From: Planctomycetota bacterium
Lineage (GTDB): Bacteria; Planctomycetota; UBA1135
DNA length: 64,000 nt
NCBI GenBank assembly: GCA_004295085.1
Contig: SHNF01000018.1
Span: forward strand, 310,001 to 374,000
Reading direction: 5' to 3'
A program made the position numbers and the translations under genes. Positions 1 through 8,594 of this stretch are shown piece by piece (within the stretch, counting starts at the first letter, position 1; each line of letters begins with the position of its first letter). The notes below the pieces were generated by a model. The model was not told the origin of the DNA. It saw nothing but the letters and a program-made list of their open reading frames with translations, and searched no databases.

Positions 1-107
1 CCATCTGGAAGGGCAGCTTGCGCCGCTTCCTGCAGTTCAGCCTGGCGGTCATTGCCATCGGCGGCGTGGCGCAAGTGGTGGACCTGCTGCTCCTGCGGCC
101 GCGCTGA
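1..107 (+). CDS. C-terminal end of a membrane protein (5' truncated by window)
   Basis: The frame beginning at base 3 is open and ends at TGA 105-107. It gives 34 residues that start IWKGSLRRFLQF, run through the hydrophobic stretch SLAVIAIGGVAQVVDLLLL and end RPR. This looks like the last transmembrane helix of an integral membrane protein with a short basic cytoplasmic tail. The rest of the gene lies outside the window, so neither family nor function can be named. It converges with the minus-strand gene ending at 118, ten bases away. Confidence 0.5.
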   Translation, partial: IWKGSLRRFLQFSLAVIAIGGVAQVVDLLLLRPR

Positions 108-117
108 AGCGGCGCGC

Positions 118-1854
118 TCAGCGCGGCGCGGCTTCGGCGTATCCGAGCTCGGCCAGGGCGCGCTGCAAGGCTTCATCCAGGACCGCCGGCGGCCCGTCCG
201 CGCCGGCCCGCGGGTCGAATGGCAGCCACTGGGCGCGCTCGGGCGCGAGCGCGAACACGCGTCCGCCGTGCTCGGCGCGATACAGCGGCTGCAGACTGCG
301 CACTGCCGCCCGCGGGGCGAACAGGTCGCCTTCCCAGCCGGCCGGTGCAGGGACCCGCGCCAGCCGCAGCAGACTGGGGCCGAGGTCCACCGCGCCGGCC
401 AGGTGCTCGTGCACCCGCGGCGCGACGTGGCCGGGCCACACCAGGCCGATCGGGATCCGCACCACCGCGTCCGTGAAGGAATGGCCGTGCTCGAAGCTGC
501 CTTCGTCCCACAGCTCTTCGCCGTGATCGCTGTGGAAGGCGAGCACGGGCGGAGTCGCGGAGCTGAGCAGTTCCTCCAGCCATGGGGCCACGGCGGCGTC
601 CACCGCGGCGACCTCGGCGTGATAGCGGGCGCGCACCGCGGCCTGCTGCGGCTCGTCCAGCCGGAAGAAGGCCCTGCGCTGCTCCGGGGCGTGGTCTGCG
701 GCCAGGAACGCACGCCAGTCCAGCGCCTGCAGAGGATCCGGAGGCAGCGCTGCGCCTGGCGGCGGCGCGTAGGGCAGGTGCGGGCCCATGAGGTGCAGGA
801 CCAGGAAGCGCGGGCGGTGCGGCTCGCTGTTCCACCATTCCGAGGCCACGCGCACGCCGGTGGCGCCGTCGTCGGCGCTGCGGACGTAGCGCTCGAAGCC
901 GCGGTCCAGTCCCGACCAGGGCTCGAGGAACGGGTTCTGGTGCACCATGGCCGTGGCGTAGCCCGCCGCGCGGAACGCCGCGGCCAGCGTGGGCAGGCCG
1001 GGTCGGATGCCGCGATAGTCGCGCGGCAGCGCGGCGCCGGCGGCGTGCTCCGGCAGCGGACCGCGCCCGGCGCCGTGCCGGTCCGCGTCCATGGCCGTGA
1101 ACAGCGACGCGTACGACGGCAGCGTCCAGTTGGAAGGCGAGACCGCCCGCGGCCACAGCGCGCCGCGCCGGAGCAGCGCGTGGAGCCGTGGCGCCGCCGC
1201 GAGCGCATCGGCGCGCAAGGCGTCCACGCTCAGGAGCAGGACATCCGGAGGCCGCTGCCGCGCGGCCGCGCGCGTGACACGCGGCGCGCCCCATGCGACC
1301 TGGGGACCGCTCCTGGCGGAGCCGGCGGGATCGGCCCAGCGCGTCACCAGATCGAGGGCTCCCGGCCCGTCCGGCAGCGCCGCTGCCAGCTCGCGCCAGG
1401 GGTTGTCGCGCGGTGCGCCGGGCTCGGGCAGCGACACGCGCGCCAGCGACAGCACGGCGGCACCGCGGCGCCAGAACACCTCCGCGACGAGCTCGGGGCC
1501 CGCGGCGGCCGGGCGCGCACCGGCCTCCCCCTCCGGAAGCCGGCGCACGGCGGCGCGCAGCATGCGGTCCGAACCCTGGCCCAGTTCCACCTGCAGATGG
1601 CTGGGAGTGGAGACGAGCACGGCGTCGCGCGTGTCACTGAGGATCTCCGGCGGCGGCGCGGCAACGGCCGCGGAGTCCAGGCCGAACCATCGGGTCAGGA
1701 CGTGGCAGCGTTCCTCCCGCGCGCTGCCGGCGAGCACGCGGTACGCGTCCCCGCGCCCGCAAGGGTCCCAGACGGCGGCGCCGCCGGGCGTCCGGCCGCC
1801 GTCACACGCGGCCAGCAGAAGCAGCAGCAGCAGCAGCGGCAGGCGAGTCTTCAA
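118..1854 (-). CDS. Alkaline phosphatase/sulfatase-superfamily lipoprotein
   Basis: 578 residues. The TTG start overlaps the dprA stop (TTGA), so the two are translationally coupled. The N-terminus MKTRLPLLLLLLLLAACDG is a lipoprotein signal with the lipidated Cys after LAA. The C-terminal two-thirds belongs to the alkaline-phosphatase-like (sulfatase) fold: DVLLLSVDALRADAL supplies the first metal-binding Asp residues, HSDHGEELW the later Asp-His pair, and FEHGHSFTD a further His motif. In the nucleophile region the sequence reads NWTLPSYASLFTA. A Thr sits where true sulfatases have the Cys/Ser that becomes formylglycine, so a phosphotransferase, phosphodiesterase or non-sulfatase hydrolase is as likely as a sulfatase. 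Substrate unknown. Confidence 0.75.
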   Translation of the reverse strand: MKTRLPLLLLLLLLAACDGGRTPGGAAVWDPCGRGDAYRVLAGSAREERCHVLTRWFGLDSAAVAAPPPEILSDTRDAVLVSTPSHLQVELGQGSDRMLRAAVRRLPEGEAGARPAAAGPELVAEVFWRRGAAVLSLARVSLPEPGAPRDNPWRELAAALPDGPGALDLVTRWADPAGSARSGPQVAWGAPRVTRAAARQRPPDVLLLSVDALRADALAAAPRLHALLRRGALWPRAVSPSNWTLPSYASLFTAMDADRHGAGRGPLPEHAAGAALPRDYRGIRPGLPTLAAAFRAAGYATAMVHQNPFLEPWSGLDRGFERYVRSADDGATGVRVASEWWNSEPHRPRFLVLHLMGPHLPYAPPPGAALPPDPLQALDWRAFLAADHAPEQRRAFFRLDEPQQAAVRARYHAEVAAVDAAVAPWLEELLSSATPPVLAFHSDHGEELWDEGSFEHGHSFTDAVVRIPIGLVWPGHVAPRVHEHLAGAVDLGPSLLRLARVPAPAGWEGDLFAPRAAVRSLQPLYRAEHGGRVFALAPERAQWLPFDPRAGADGPPAVLDEALQRALAELGYAEAAPR

Positions 1855-2975
1855 CCGTTCGGCCCGGTTCGGGGTGCGTGCGCGCGGCGCGCCGCCGGGC
1901 CGCAGCGATGATAGACACCGCCGGGAAGGCGCACGGCCGCGCCGTTCAGCTCCAGCTGCGCCAGCTCCACCAGCACGGCCTCCACCGGTTGATGCAGCTG
2001 CGCCGCCAGGTCGTCCGCGCTGGCGTCGCCTTGCGCCAGGGCCTGCGCCACCGCGGAGGCGCCGAGCTGCAAGGGCAGCGGTGGAGCCTGGCCGCCGCGT
2101 GCCCAGCCGTACTCCTCCAGGATGTCGCAAGGCGCGGCCGCGAGCCTGCAGCCGTCGCGCAGCAGCTGATGGGTGCCTTCCGACACCGGCGAATCCACCG
2201 GGCCCGGCAGCGCGAACACCTCCCGGCCCAGGCGGATGGCCCAGTCCACCGTGATCATGCTGCCGGACTTGTTCGTCGCCTGCACCACCAGGACGCCGCG
2301 CACCAGGCCGGCCAGAACCCGGTTGCGCTGCGGGAAGTGCATGCGCAGGGGCGGCCGCCCGCACGGGAACTCGCTGAGCAGCAGGCCGCCGCCCGCGACG
2401 ATCCGCTCCAGCAGCGGGCGGTTTTCCGGTGGGTAAGGGCAATCCATCCCGGAGCCGAGCACGGCCACGACGGCGCCCTCCGCGTCCAGCGCGCCTTCCA
2501 TGCCCGCCTGGTCGATGCCGCGGGCGGCGCCGGAGACCACGACCACGCCGGCGGCGGCCAGGCCCGACCCGAAGCGCGCCGCCTGGGTCCGTCCATACGG
2601 AGTGCAGGCGCGTGCGCCGACCACGGCGATGCGCAGGCGCTGCGGCTCCAAGGCCTCCAGACTGCCCCGGTAGGCCAGGACCGCCGGCGGGAAGTGCAGG
2701 TTGCGCAGGGGCTCGGGGTAGCGCGAGTCCTTGCACGTGAAGTACGCCGCACCGCAGCGCTGCAGCCGGTGTGCCTCCTGCTCGGCCAGCGACCGCAGGC
2801 GCTCGCGCGTCCAACCGCGCAGGAGCGCGCCCTTCGCGCCTGCGGCATGGCGCTCCGGCGCCTCCAGCAGGGCGGCGGCGCTGCCTGCCACGCGCACCAG
2901 GCGCGAGAGCGCGACCGGTCCCATGCCGGGCAAGGCGTTCAGCGCCAGGTATGCCCGATCCTCGTCCGTCTTCAC
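1851..2975 (-). CDS. dprA: DNA-processing protein DprA
   Basis: 374 residues. DprA loads RecA on incoming single-stranded DNA during natural transformation. The central Rossmann-like DprA domain is clear: RIAVVGARACTPYG, SGAARGIDQAGMEGAL, VLGSGMDCPYPPENR, LLSEFPCG and FPQRNRVLAGL. It is followed by VVQATNKSGSMITVDWA and the winged-helix-like C-terminal domain (residues about 300-360). A helix-hairpin-helix-like segment, LNALPGMGPVALSRLV, lies at the N-terminus. The GTG start at 2975 is preferred because an upstream start at 3041 would overlap the neighbouring gene's stop region at 3005. The downstream lipoprotein gene overlaps by 4 bp. Confidence 0.93.
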   Translation of the reverse strand: MKTDEDRAYLALNALPGMGPVALSRLVRVAGSAAALLEAPERHAAGAKGALLRGWTRERLRSLAEQEAHRLQRCGAAYFTCKDSRYPEPLRNLHFPPAVLAYRGSLEALEPQRLRIAVVGARACTPYGRTQAARFGSGLAAAGVVVVSGAARGIDQAGMEGALDAEGAVVAVLGSGMDCPYPPENRPLLERIVAGGGLLLSEFPCGRPPLRMHFPQRNRVLAGLVRGVLVVQATNKSGSMITVDWAIRLGREVFALPGPVDSPVSEGTHQLLRDGCRLAAAPCDILEEYGWARGGQAPPLPLQLGASAVAQALAQGDASADDLAAQLHQPVEAVLVELAQLELNGAAVRLPGGVYHRCGPAARRAHAPRTGPNG

Positions 2976-3004
2976 GCCGTAGAAGACGGACGCAACGCAA
3001 AAGG

Positions 3005-3589
3005 TTACGGCTCGATCCTGGCGGAGCGCACGGCGTCCCACAGGGCCGGCAGCTGCGGCTCGAGCACGGAGCGTGGGGCGATCACCTTCACGAACACGGG
3101 GCCCTGCGGCGGCTCCAGGATGGCTCCGACCAGCATCCAGTCCTCACGGGGCGGGCCGCCGCCGAGCTGGCGCGTGTCCTGCAGCGTCCCGCGCAGCACC
3201 ACCGTCGTGTTCTTCCACGGCGTGCCTTCCAGCGTGCTCACTTCCGCCGCCGCCGCCGCCGCTTGGCCCGGCACTTCCCACTGACCGTACCAGCGCTGCA
3301 GGTTCTGCGCCGGAGAGCCCACGTTGAACGACACCGTGGCCTGTCCGCCCTCCGGCAGCGTCCATTTGGCCAGGTAGAACGACTGGTCGGGCGTCACCGC
3401 GGTCCAGCCTTCGGGCGCCGGCATGGAGAAGCGCGGCATCTCATCGGACGGCCCGGCCTGCCCGGCAGGAGACAGGTCGAGGCCCGCATGCGGATCGGCC
3501 GCAACGGCGGACGCCGGCGGCTCCGGCGCTTTCATGCAGCCCGAGAGGACGGCCAGCAGGACAACGAGGCGCAGGCTCACGCGCGGCAT
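3005..3589 (-). CDS. Secreted lipoprotein of unknown function
   Basis: 194 residues. MPRVSLRLVVLLAVLSGCM is a lipoprotein signal with the Cys at about residue 18. The mature part has a low-complexity linker, then MPAPEGWTAVTPDQSFYLAKWTLP, an aromatic/acidic beta-rich region with no motif I can assign. Similar short domains that begin APEGW occur in predicted envelope lipoproteins of Planctomycetota; that is recollection, not a search. The ATG at 3589 is chosen because it directly precedes the signal peptide. Its start faces the plus-strand gene at 3611, with only 21 bp between them. dprA lies downstream on the same strand. Confidence 0.7.
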   Translation of the reverse strand: MPRVSLRLVVLLAVLSGCMKAPEPPASAVAADPHAGLDLSPAGQAGPSDEMPRFSMPAPEGWTAVTPDQSFYLAKWTLPEGGQATVSFNVGSPAQNLQRWYGQWEVPGQAAAAAAEVSTLEGTPWKNTTVVLRGTLQDTRQLGGGPPREDWMLVGAILEPPQGPVFVKVIAPRSVLEPQLPALWDAVRSARIEP

Positions 3590-3610
3590 CCTAACGCGTA
3601 TCCTGGAGCC

Positions 3611-4957
3611 GTGCGCGTCCTTCCCTGGGTCGCCGCCGCCGCCGTCGCCGCCGGGCTGGCCGCCTGCCGCCGCACGCACGTCGAAGTCGTCACCGAGGTC
3701 GGCCCCTTCGGTACTGCCATCCGCACGGTGACCATCCGCAGCAGCGACGACGGCAACGCGGCCGACCTGCCCGAGAACCTGCGCCTGCCGCGCGGCGCGT
3801 ACGCGGTGCTCGAGGAGGGCCAGGGCCTGTTCCGCGCGGTGGCCAGCTTCAGCGATGCGGCGCAGGCGGCTTCGCCCTTCGCCTTCGTGGCCGAAGGCAT
3901 GGAGCGCAGCGCCTCCAGCGCGACCGCGTTCCGCTGCACGGACTGGCTGCTGTTCCGCCATTACGCCTACTCCGAGACCGTGCACGACGCGGTCGAGGAG
4001 CAGGAGATCCAGTCGGCCCTGGACGACGCCGCCGAAACCGTGGCGCAGCTGACCGAGGCCAGTTTCCGCGAGCTGCTAGGGCCGGACTATGACCAGACCG
4101 TGCTGCACGCGCGCTTCGGCGACGACCTGCGCAGGATGCTGCGCGAGCTGGCCTTCCTGTGCTGGCGCGAGCTGCAGGGCCTGGACGCCGCCGGCGGAGA
4201 GGCCGCCCTGCGTTCCTCCCTGGCGCGCGTGTGCACGCTGCTGCGCCGCTACGGCCTGGAGCTGCGGCCGGAGTGGCTGGAACGCTGGGCCGCGGGCGAG
4301 GCCGATGCCGGCGTGCCCGCGGAGGTGCGTGACGCCGTGGCCGCATGGGTCGCGCCGGCGCTGCAGCCACGCGCGCCCGAGGGCGGGCGCCAGGTGGTGG
4401 TTCCGAACGTGCAGAGCCTGCTCTTCGATGGCCCCTTCGCGCAGGAGTTCCGCCGGCGCATGGATGTCCGCTTCGGCGGACCGCAGGGCAGCGAACGCTG
4501 GGTGCAGGGCATGCTGGCGCGCGTCTTCGGTCTGTTCGGGCAAATGTCCATCTTCAGCCTGGACGAGCTGGAGTTCACCCTGCGCGTGCGCATGCCCGGC
4601 ACGCTCCTGCGCAGCAACGGCTACCTGGGCCTGGACAGCAGCTTCGTGCAGTTCCAGGCGCGCGCTGCGTATCCGCGCGGCGCCGGGCTGAGCTGCGAAT
4701 CGGTGCTGTGGGACTACGGCGCCATGCAGGCGCTGCGGGCCCGCGTCCAGCCGCTCAACGAGACCGCCGTCGCATGGATGAACCTCGTCGGCGCGGGCGA
4801 GGGCATGGAGCGCCGGCCGGTGGGTGCCTTGCTGGGGACCCTGCGCCGCTGCGTGCAGGACAACTCCCCGGCGCTGCTGGAAGAGGTGGCCGCGCAAGGC
4901 GGCGAGGCCGGCGCCCAGGCGGCCCAGGTCCTGGCCTGGCTGCGCGCCGAGGGCTAG
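3611..4957 (+). CDS. Predicted lipoprotein of unknown function
   Basis: 448 residues, GTG start. MRVLPWVAAAAVAAGLAACRR is a signal peptide with a lipoprotein-like LAAC. The mature protein is mostly alpha-helical and acidic, with segments such as EEQEIQSALDDAAETVAQLTE and LLRRYGLELRPEWLERW. It contains no catalytic motif I recognise. The region HVEVVTEVGPFGTAIRTVTI near the N-terminus is beta-like. It probably faces the periplasm. Its stop codon overlaps the stop of the convergent gene at 4954. Coding status is supported by length, clean signal peptide and codon pattern; function is unknown. Confidence 0.72.
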   Translation: MRVLPWVAAAAVAAGLAACRRTHVEVVTEVGPFGTAIRTVTIRSSDDGNAADLPENLRLPRGAYAVLEEGQGLFRAVASFSDAAQAASPFAFVAEGMERSASSATAFRCTDWLLFRHYAYSETVHDAVEEQEIQSALDDAAETVAQLTEASFRELLGPDYDQTVLHARFGDDLRRMLRELAFLCWRELQGLDAAGGEAALRSSLARVCTLLRRYGLELRPEWLERWAAGEADAGVPAEVRDAVAAWVAPALQPRAPEGGRQVVVPNVQSLLFDGPFAQEFRRRMDVRFGGPQGSERWVQGMLARVFGLFGQMSIFSLDELEFTLRVRMPGTLLRSNGYLGLDSSFVQFQARAAYPRGAGLSCESVLWDYGAMQALRARVQPLNETAVAWMNLVGAGEGMERRPVGALLGTLRRCVQDNSPALLEEVAAQGGEAGAQAAQVLAWLRAEG

Positions 4958-5352
4958 GGCCGGTCGCGCAAGTACACGGCGCACCACTCCGGACGCAGCC
5001 ACAGGCGCCGCGCGGCCCGCGACAGCGGCCGGAAGCCGTGCGCCCGGAACAAGACCTCGATCGCGCGGTGGCGCGCCCGGAGCAGGCCGCTGGCGTAGCA
5101 CACGGCCGCGTAACGGCTGGCCAGGCGGCACAGCTCGGCGGCGATCGCGGCGTTGACCTGGCTTTCGGACCGATACACGGCGGCGAGGAAGCTGGCGTCG
5201 AGGTAGGGCAGGCGGGCGCGGCCGTCGAAATCCGCGGCGGTGACCCGGTCCCGGCGGCGCTCGTGCAGGAGCTGCGCCGCGGCGGCGTCCCCCCAGCACA
5301 GGACGCTTCCGCCTGCGGGAACGGAGCGCAGCGCCGCCAGCAGCTCGCGCAT
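4954..5352 (-). CDS. Small hypothetical protein, methyltransferase-like
   Basis: 132 residues. The pattern GGSVLCWGDAAAAQLL, then a charged strand ending DF(D), then AAVCYASGLLRARHRAIEVLFRAHGF and a final beta strand EWCAVYLRDRP resembles the back half of a Rossmann-fold class I methyltransferase. The glycine-rich SAM loop is not convincing, so this is a loose fold resemblance only. The ATG directly abuts a strong hairpin (5353-5376) that covers the space where a ribosome binding site should be. The gene lies downstream of clpC on the same strand and converges with the gene ending at 4957. Confidence 0.5.
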   Translation of the reverse strand: MRELLAALRSVPAGGSVLCWGDAAAAQLLHERRRDRVTAADFDGRARLPYLDASFLAAVYRSESQVNAAIAAELCRLASRYAAVCYASGLLRARHRAIEVLFRAHGFRPLSRAARRLWLRPEWCAVYLRDRP

Positions 5353-5376
5353 GGGGCCGGAATGTACTCCGGCCCC
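5353..5376 (-). terminator. Hairpin between clpC and the next gene
   Basis: A perfect 9-bp stem GGGGCCGGA/TCCGGCCCC with the 6-base loop ATGTAC on the plus strand. It lies 6 bp past the clpC stop and immediately before the ATG of the 4954-5352 gene. There is no U-tract, so it could be a weak terminator, an RNA-stabilising end for clpC mRNA, or a structure hiding the downstream start codon. Confidence 0.4.
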
Positions 5377-5381
5377 GGAGC

Positions 5382-7943
5382 TCAGGACGCGGGCGCGCTG
5401 TCGGCGGAAGCCGCTTCGCCGCCGGCCGCGGCGGCGCCCGCCGAGGCGGTGGTGCGCTCGTCCGGCACCGCGATGGCGTGAAAGCTCAGGTCCTCGCTGC
5501 CTTGCTGGTGGTCAATCTCCACCAGGGCGTTCTCCGGCAGATCGCCGCGCAGCAGATGGTCCGCCAGCGGGTCCTCGATCAGCTTCTCGATGGTGCGCCG
5601 CAGCGGACGGGCCCCGTACTCGGGGTTGTAGCCCTTCTTGAGGATGAAGTCGCTGGCGGCGTCGCTGAGGTGCAGGACCACCTTGCGGTCGCGCAGGCGC
5701 TTCTCCACGTGGCGCAGCTCGAGGTCGACGATGGTCATCAGGTCCTCGCGGCGCAGCGGGTTGAACAGCACCACCTCGTCCAGGCGGTTGAGGAACTCGG
5801 GCCGGAAGTAGCGGTGCACCTCGTCCATGATCGAGGCGTTGACCTTCTCCAGCGTCAGCTCCTCGGACACGTTGAAGCCCAGGCCGCCGCCGTCGCGGAT
5901 GTGGTGGGCGCCGATGTTGCTGGTCATGATGACGATGGTGTTGCGGAAGTCGATGTGGCGCCCGAACGAGTCCGTGAGCCGCCCCTCGTCCATGATCTGG
6001 AGCAGCATGTTGTACACGTCCGGGTGCGCCTTCTCGATCTCGTCGAACAGCACCACCGAGTACGGGCGCCGGCGCACCTTCTCGGTGAGCTGCCCGCCTT
6101 CCTCGTAGCCCACGTAGCCGGGCGGCGAGCCGACCAGGCGGGAAGCGTTGTGCTTCTCCATGTACTCGCTCATGTCCACCGTGATCAGCGCTTCCTCGTC
6201 GCCGAACATGAACCGCGCGAGCTGCTTGCTGAGCCAGGTCTTGCCGACGCCGGAGGGGCCGAGGAACAGGAAGCAGCCGGTCGGGCGCTTCGGGTCCTTG
6301 AGCCCGCTGCGGCTGCGGCGCACGGCGCGGCTGATGGCGCGGATGGCCTCCTGCTGGTGCACCACGGTGCGCCCCATCTCGTCCTCCATGTGCAGCAGGC
6401 GTTCGGCCTCGGCCTTCTCCAGGCGCGTGACCGGGATGCCGGTCATCTTGGAGATGGTCTCGGCGATGATTTCCTCGTCCACCACGGCCCGGCGCTTCTC
6501 GCCGGACTCGCTGTTGCGCCACTCGGCCATCACGGCCTCGCGCTTGCGCCGCAGCTGGTAGGCCTCGTCGCGCCGCTGCGCCGCCTCCTCGAAGTTCTGG
6601 TTGGTGACCGACTCCTCCTTGAGGCGGTCCAGCTCGGCGATCCTGCGGTCGATCTCGCGCAGGTCCGGCGGCGGCGTCATGGTGCGCAGGCGCAGGCGCG
6701 CGCCGGCCTCGTCAATGACGTCGATGGCCTTGTCGGGCAGGAAGCGGCCGTTGATGAACTTGATGCTCAGGTCCACGGCGTCTTCCAGCGCGCGGTCGGT
6801 GTAACGCACCTTGTGGTGCTTCTCGTAGCGCTCGCGCAGCCCGTGCAGGATGGCGATGGTGTCGTCGCGGCTCGGCGGCTCGACGATCACCGGCTGGAAG
6901 CGGCGCTCCAGCGCGCCGTCCTTCTCGATGTGCTTGCGGTACTCGTCGAGGGTGGTGGCGCCGATGCACTGGATCTCGCCGCGGGACAGAGCCGGCTTCA
7001 GGACGTTGGAGGCGTCGATCGCGCCCTCGGCCCCGCCCGCGCCGACGAGCGTGTGCAGCTCGTCGATGAAAAGGATGACGTTCTTGGCCCGCCGCACCTC
7101 GGTCATCACCGCTTTGATGCGTTCCTCGAACTGGCCGCGGTACTTGGTGCCGGCCACCATCATGGCCAGGTCCAGGACCACGATGCGGCGGTCGCGCAGC
7201 ACCTCGGGCACGTTGCCGCCGACGATGGACTGGGCCAGGCCCTCCACGATGGCGGTCTTGCCGACGCCGGGCTCGCCCAGCAGCACCGGGTTGTTCTTGG
7301 TGCGCCGCGACAGCACCTGCACCACGCGCTCGATCTCGTTGGCACGCCCGATGACGGGATCCAGATCGCCCTTGCGCGCCATCTCCGTGAGATCGCGCCC
7401 GAAGGCGTCCAGGGCCGGCGTCTTGGACTTGCCTTGCGCCTGCGGCTGGGCCGACTGCTCCACGCTGCTCGACTCCTCTTCCGCTTCCTCTTCTTCCTCC
7501 TGGACCGTGCCGCCCAGGAATTCGATCACTTCCTGGCGCACCTCCTCCAGCTTCACGCCCAGCGCCATCAGCACGTGGGCGGCGATGCCCTCCTGTTCGC
7601 GCAGCAGCGCCAGCAGCAGGTGTTCGGTGCCGATGTAGTTGTGCCCCAGATTGGTGGCTTCCTCCAGGGCCAGCTCCACCACCTTCTTGGCCCGCGGCGT
7701 GAACGGAATCTGCACCGAGGGCTCGGTCGCCGGACCGGCCTTGACGATCTTCTCGACCTCGCGGCGGATCTTCTCCAGGTCGATGTTCATGCTGCGCAGC
7801 ACGTTGGCGGCCACGCCCTGGCCTTCCTGGATCAGGCCCAGCAGGATGTGCTCGGTGCCGATGTACTCGTGATGCAGCCGCTGCGCCTCGCGGCGCGCGA
7901 AGCCCATCACCTTGCGGGCACGTTCAGTGAAGCGGTCAAACAT
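5382..7943 (-). CDS. clpC: ATP-dependent Clp protease ATPase subunit ClpC
   Basis: 853 residues, full length for ClpC. ClpC unfolds substrates and feeds them to ClpP. Order: two Clp-N repeats (residues 1-150, each containing YIGTEH), an acidic linker, AAA module 1 with Walker [10 protein letters not shown], a middle domain with a UVR-type segment ([14 protein letters not shown]), AAA module 2 with Walker A GPSGVGKT and Walker [15 protein letters not shown], and the C-terminal D2-small domain. The start ATG is fixed by an in-frame TAA immediately upstream. The nearest Shine-Dalgarno-like AGGAGG lies about 20 bases upstream, which is unusually far. mcsA precedes it. Confidence 0.97.
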   Translation of the reverse strand: MFDRFTERARKVMGFARREAQRLHHEYIGTEHILLGLIQEGQGVAANVLRSMNIDLEKIRREVEKIVKAGPATEPSVQIPFTPRAKKVVELALEEATNLGHNYIGTEHLLLALLREQEGIAAHVLMALGVKLEEVRQEVIEFLGGTVQEEEEEAEEESSSVEQSAQPQAQGKSKTPALDAFGRDLTEMARKGDLDPVIGRANEIERVVQVLSRRTKNNPVLLGEPGVGKTAIVEGLAQSIVGGNVPEVLRDRRIVVLDLAMMVAGTKYRGQFEERIKAVMTEVRRAKNVILFIDELHTLVGAGGAEGAIDASNVLKPALSRGEIQCIGATTLDEYRKHIEKDGALERRFQPVIVEPPSRDDTIAILHGLRERYEKHHKVRYTDRALEDAVDLSIKFINGRFLPDKAIDVIDEAGARLRLRTMTPPPDLREIDRRIAELDRLKEESVTNQNFEEAAQRRDEAYQLRRKREAVMAEWRNSESGEKRRAVVDEEIIAETISKMTGIPVTRLEKAEAERLLHMEDEMGRTVVHQQEAIRAISRAVRRSRSGLKDPKRPTGCFLFLGPSGVGKTWLSKQLARFMFGDEEALITVDMSEYMEKHNASRLVGSPPGYVGYEEGGQLTEKVRRRPYSVVLFDEIEKAHPDVYNMLLQIMDEGRLTDSFGRHIDFRNTIVIMTSNIGAHHIRDGGGLGFNVSEELTLEKVNASIMDEVHRYFRPEFLNRLDEVVLFNPLRREDLMTIVDLELRHVEKRLRDRKVVLHLSDAASDFILKKGYNPEYGARPLRRTIEKLIEDPLADHLLRGDLPENALVEIDHQQGSEDLSFHAIAVPDERTTASAGAAAAGGEAASADSAPAS

Positions 7944-8024
7944 GGGTTACAGCGGGTCGGGACCTCCTCAGGGTGGTATCGGATGCCGCGACGCCAACTT
8001 CCTTAGGGATTCCCATTTTTTCGT

Positions 8025-8594
8025 TCAATGGCTGGCGCTTCCGAATTTCGCGTCTCCGGCGTCCTCGGAGCTGGTCTCCTGGCCGTGCTCCAGCCGGGTC
8101 TCCAGCTCGCGGATGCGGTCGCGCAGGCGCGCGGCGGCTTCGTAGTCCTCGCGCTCCACCGCCGCGTTCATCTCCCGCGTCAGCCGCCCCAGCTCGGCGT
8201 CGGCGGGCGAGGCCGGGTGCTCGTTGGAGCCGTGCAGCTGCTCCAGCAGATCCTTTACGAATTCGGAAAACACCTCGTAGTCCCTGGGACAGCCGAAGCG
8301 GCTGGTCTGGCGGAAGTCCCGCAGGCTCCATCCGCACTCCGGACAGGCCGTGTCCTTGCCGGCCGGGACGATGGCCTGCGGCGCCAGGAAGGCCTTGCTC
8401 AGCAGGCTCACCACCTTGGGGAAGGAGGGAACGTTGGCCGGAACCGGCATGCCGGCGGACTTGGCGCAGGGGCCGCACAAGTGCAGGTGGTGGAGCTGCG
8501 GCTCGCGGCCTTCCGGGTACACCACCTCGATCTGGTGCACGGTGGCGTTGGGCTTCTGGCAGGACTGGCAGGGGAACGCTTCCACGCTCATCAT
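8025..8594 (-). CDS. mcsA: McsA-like zinc/UVR protein
   Basis: 189 residues. Two zinc-finger CxxC pairs open the protein (CQSCQKPN and CGPCAK), a third pair is CPECGWSL, and a UVR coiled-coil motif EREDYEAAARLRDRIRELET occupies residues about 140-165. This is the layout of McsA, the activator of the protein-arginine kinase McsB and a partner of ClpC. The gene sits directly upstream of clpC, as in Firmicutes ctsR operons, but neither mcsB nor ctsR is present here. Its ATG overlaps the murD stop (TAATG). A second ATG one codon downstream is equally possible. Confidence 0.85.
   Translation of the reverse strand: MMSVEAFPCQSCQKPNATVHQIEVVYPEGREPQLHHLHLCGPCAKSAGMPVPANVPSFPKVVSLLSKAFLAPQAIVPAGKDTACPECGWSLRDFRQTSRFGCPRDYEVFSEFVKDLLEQLHGSNEHPASPADAELGRLTREMNAAVEREDYEAAARLRDRIRELETRLEHGQETSSEDAGDAKFGSASH

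Noticed and set aside
5478..8006. An 842-codon plus-strand frame opposite clpC
   Set aside because: Exact shadow of a conserved gene; rich in His/Val/Leu/Gln in the way typical of antisense of this codon usage.
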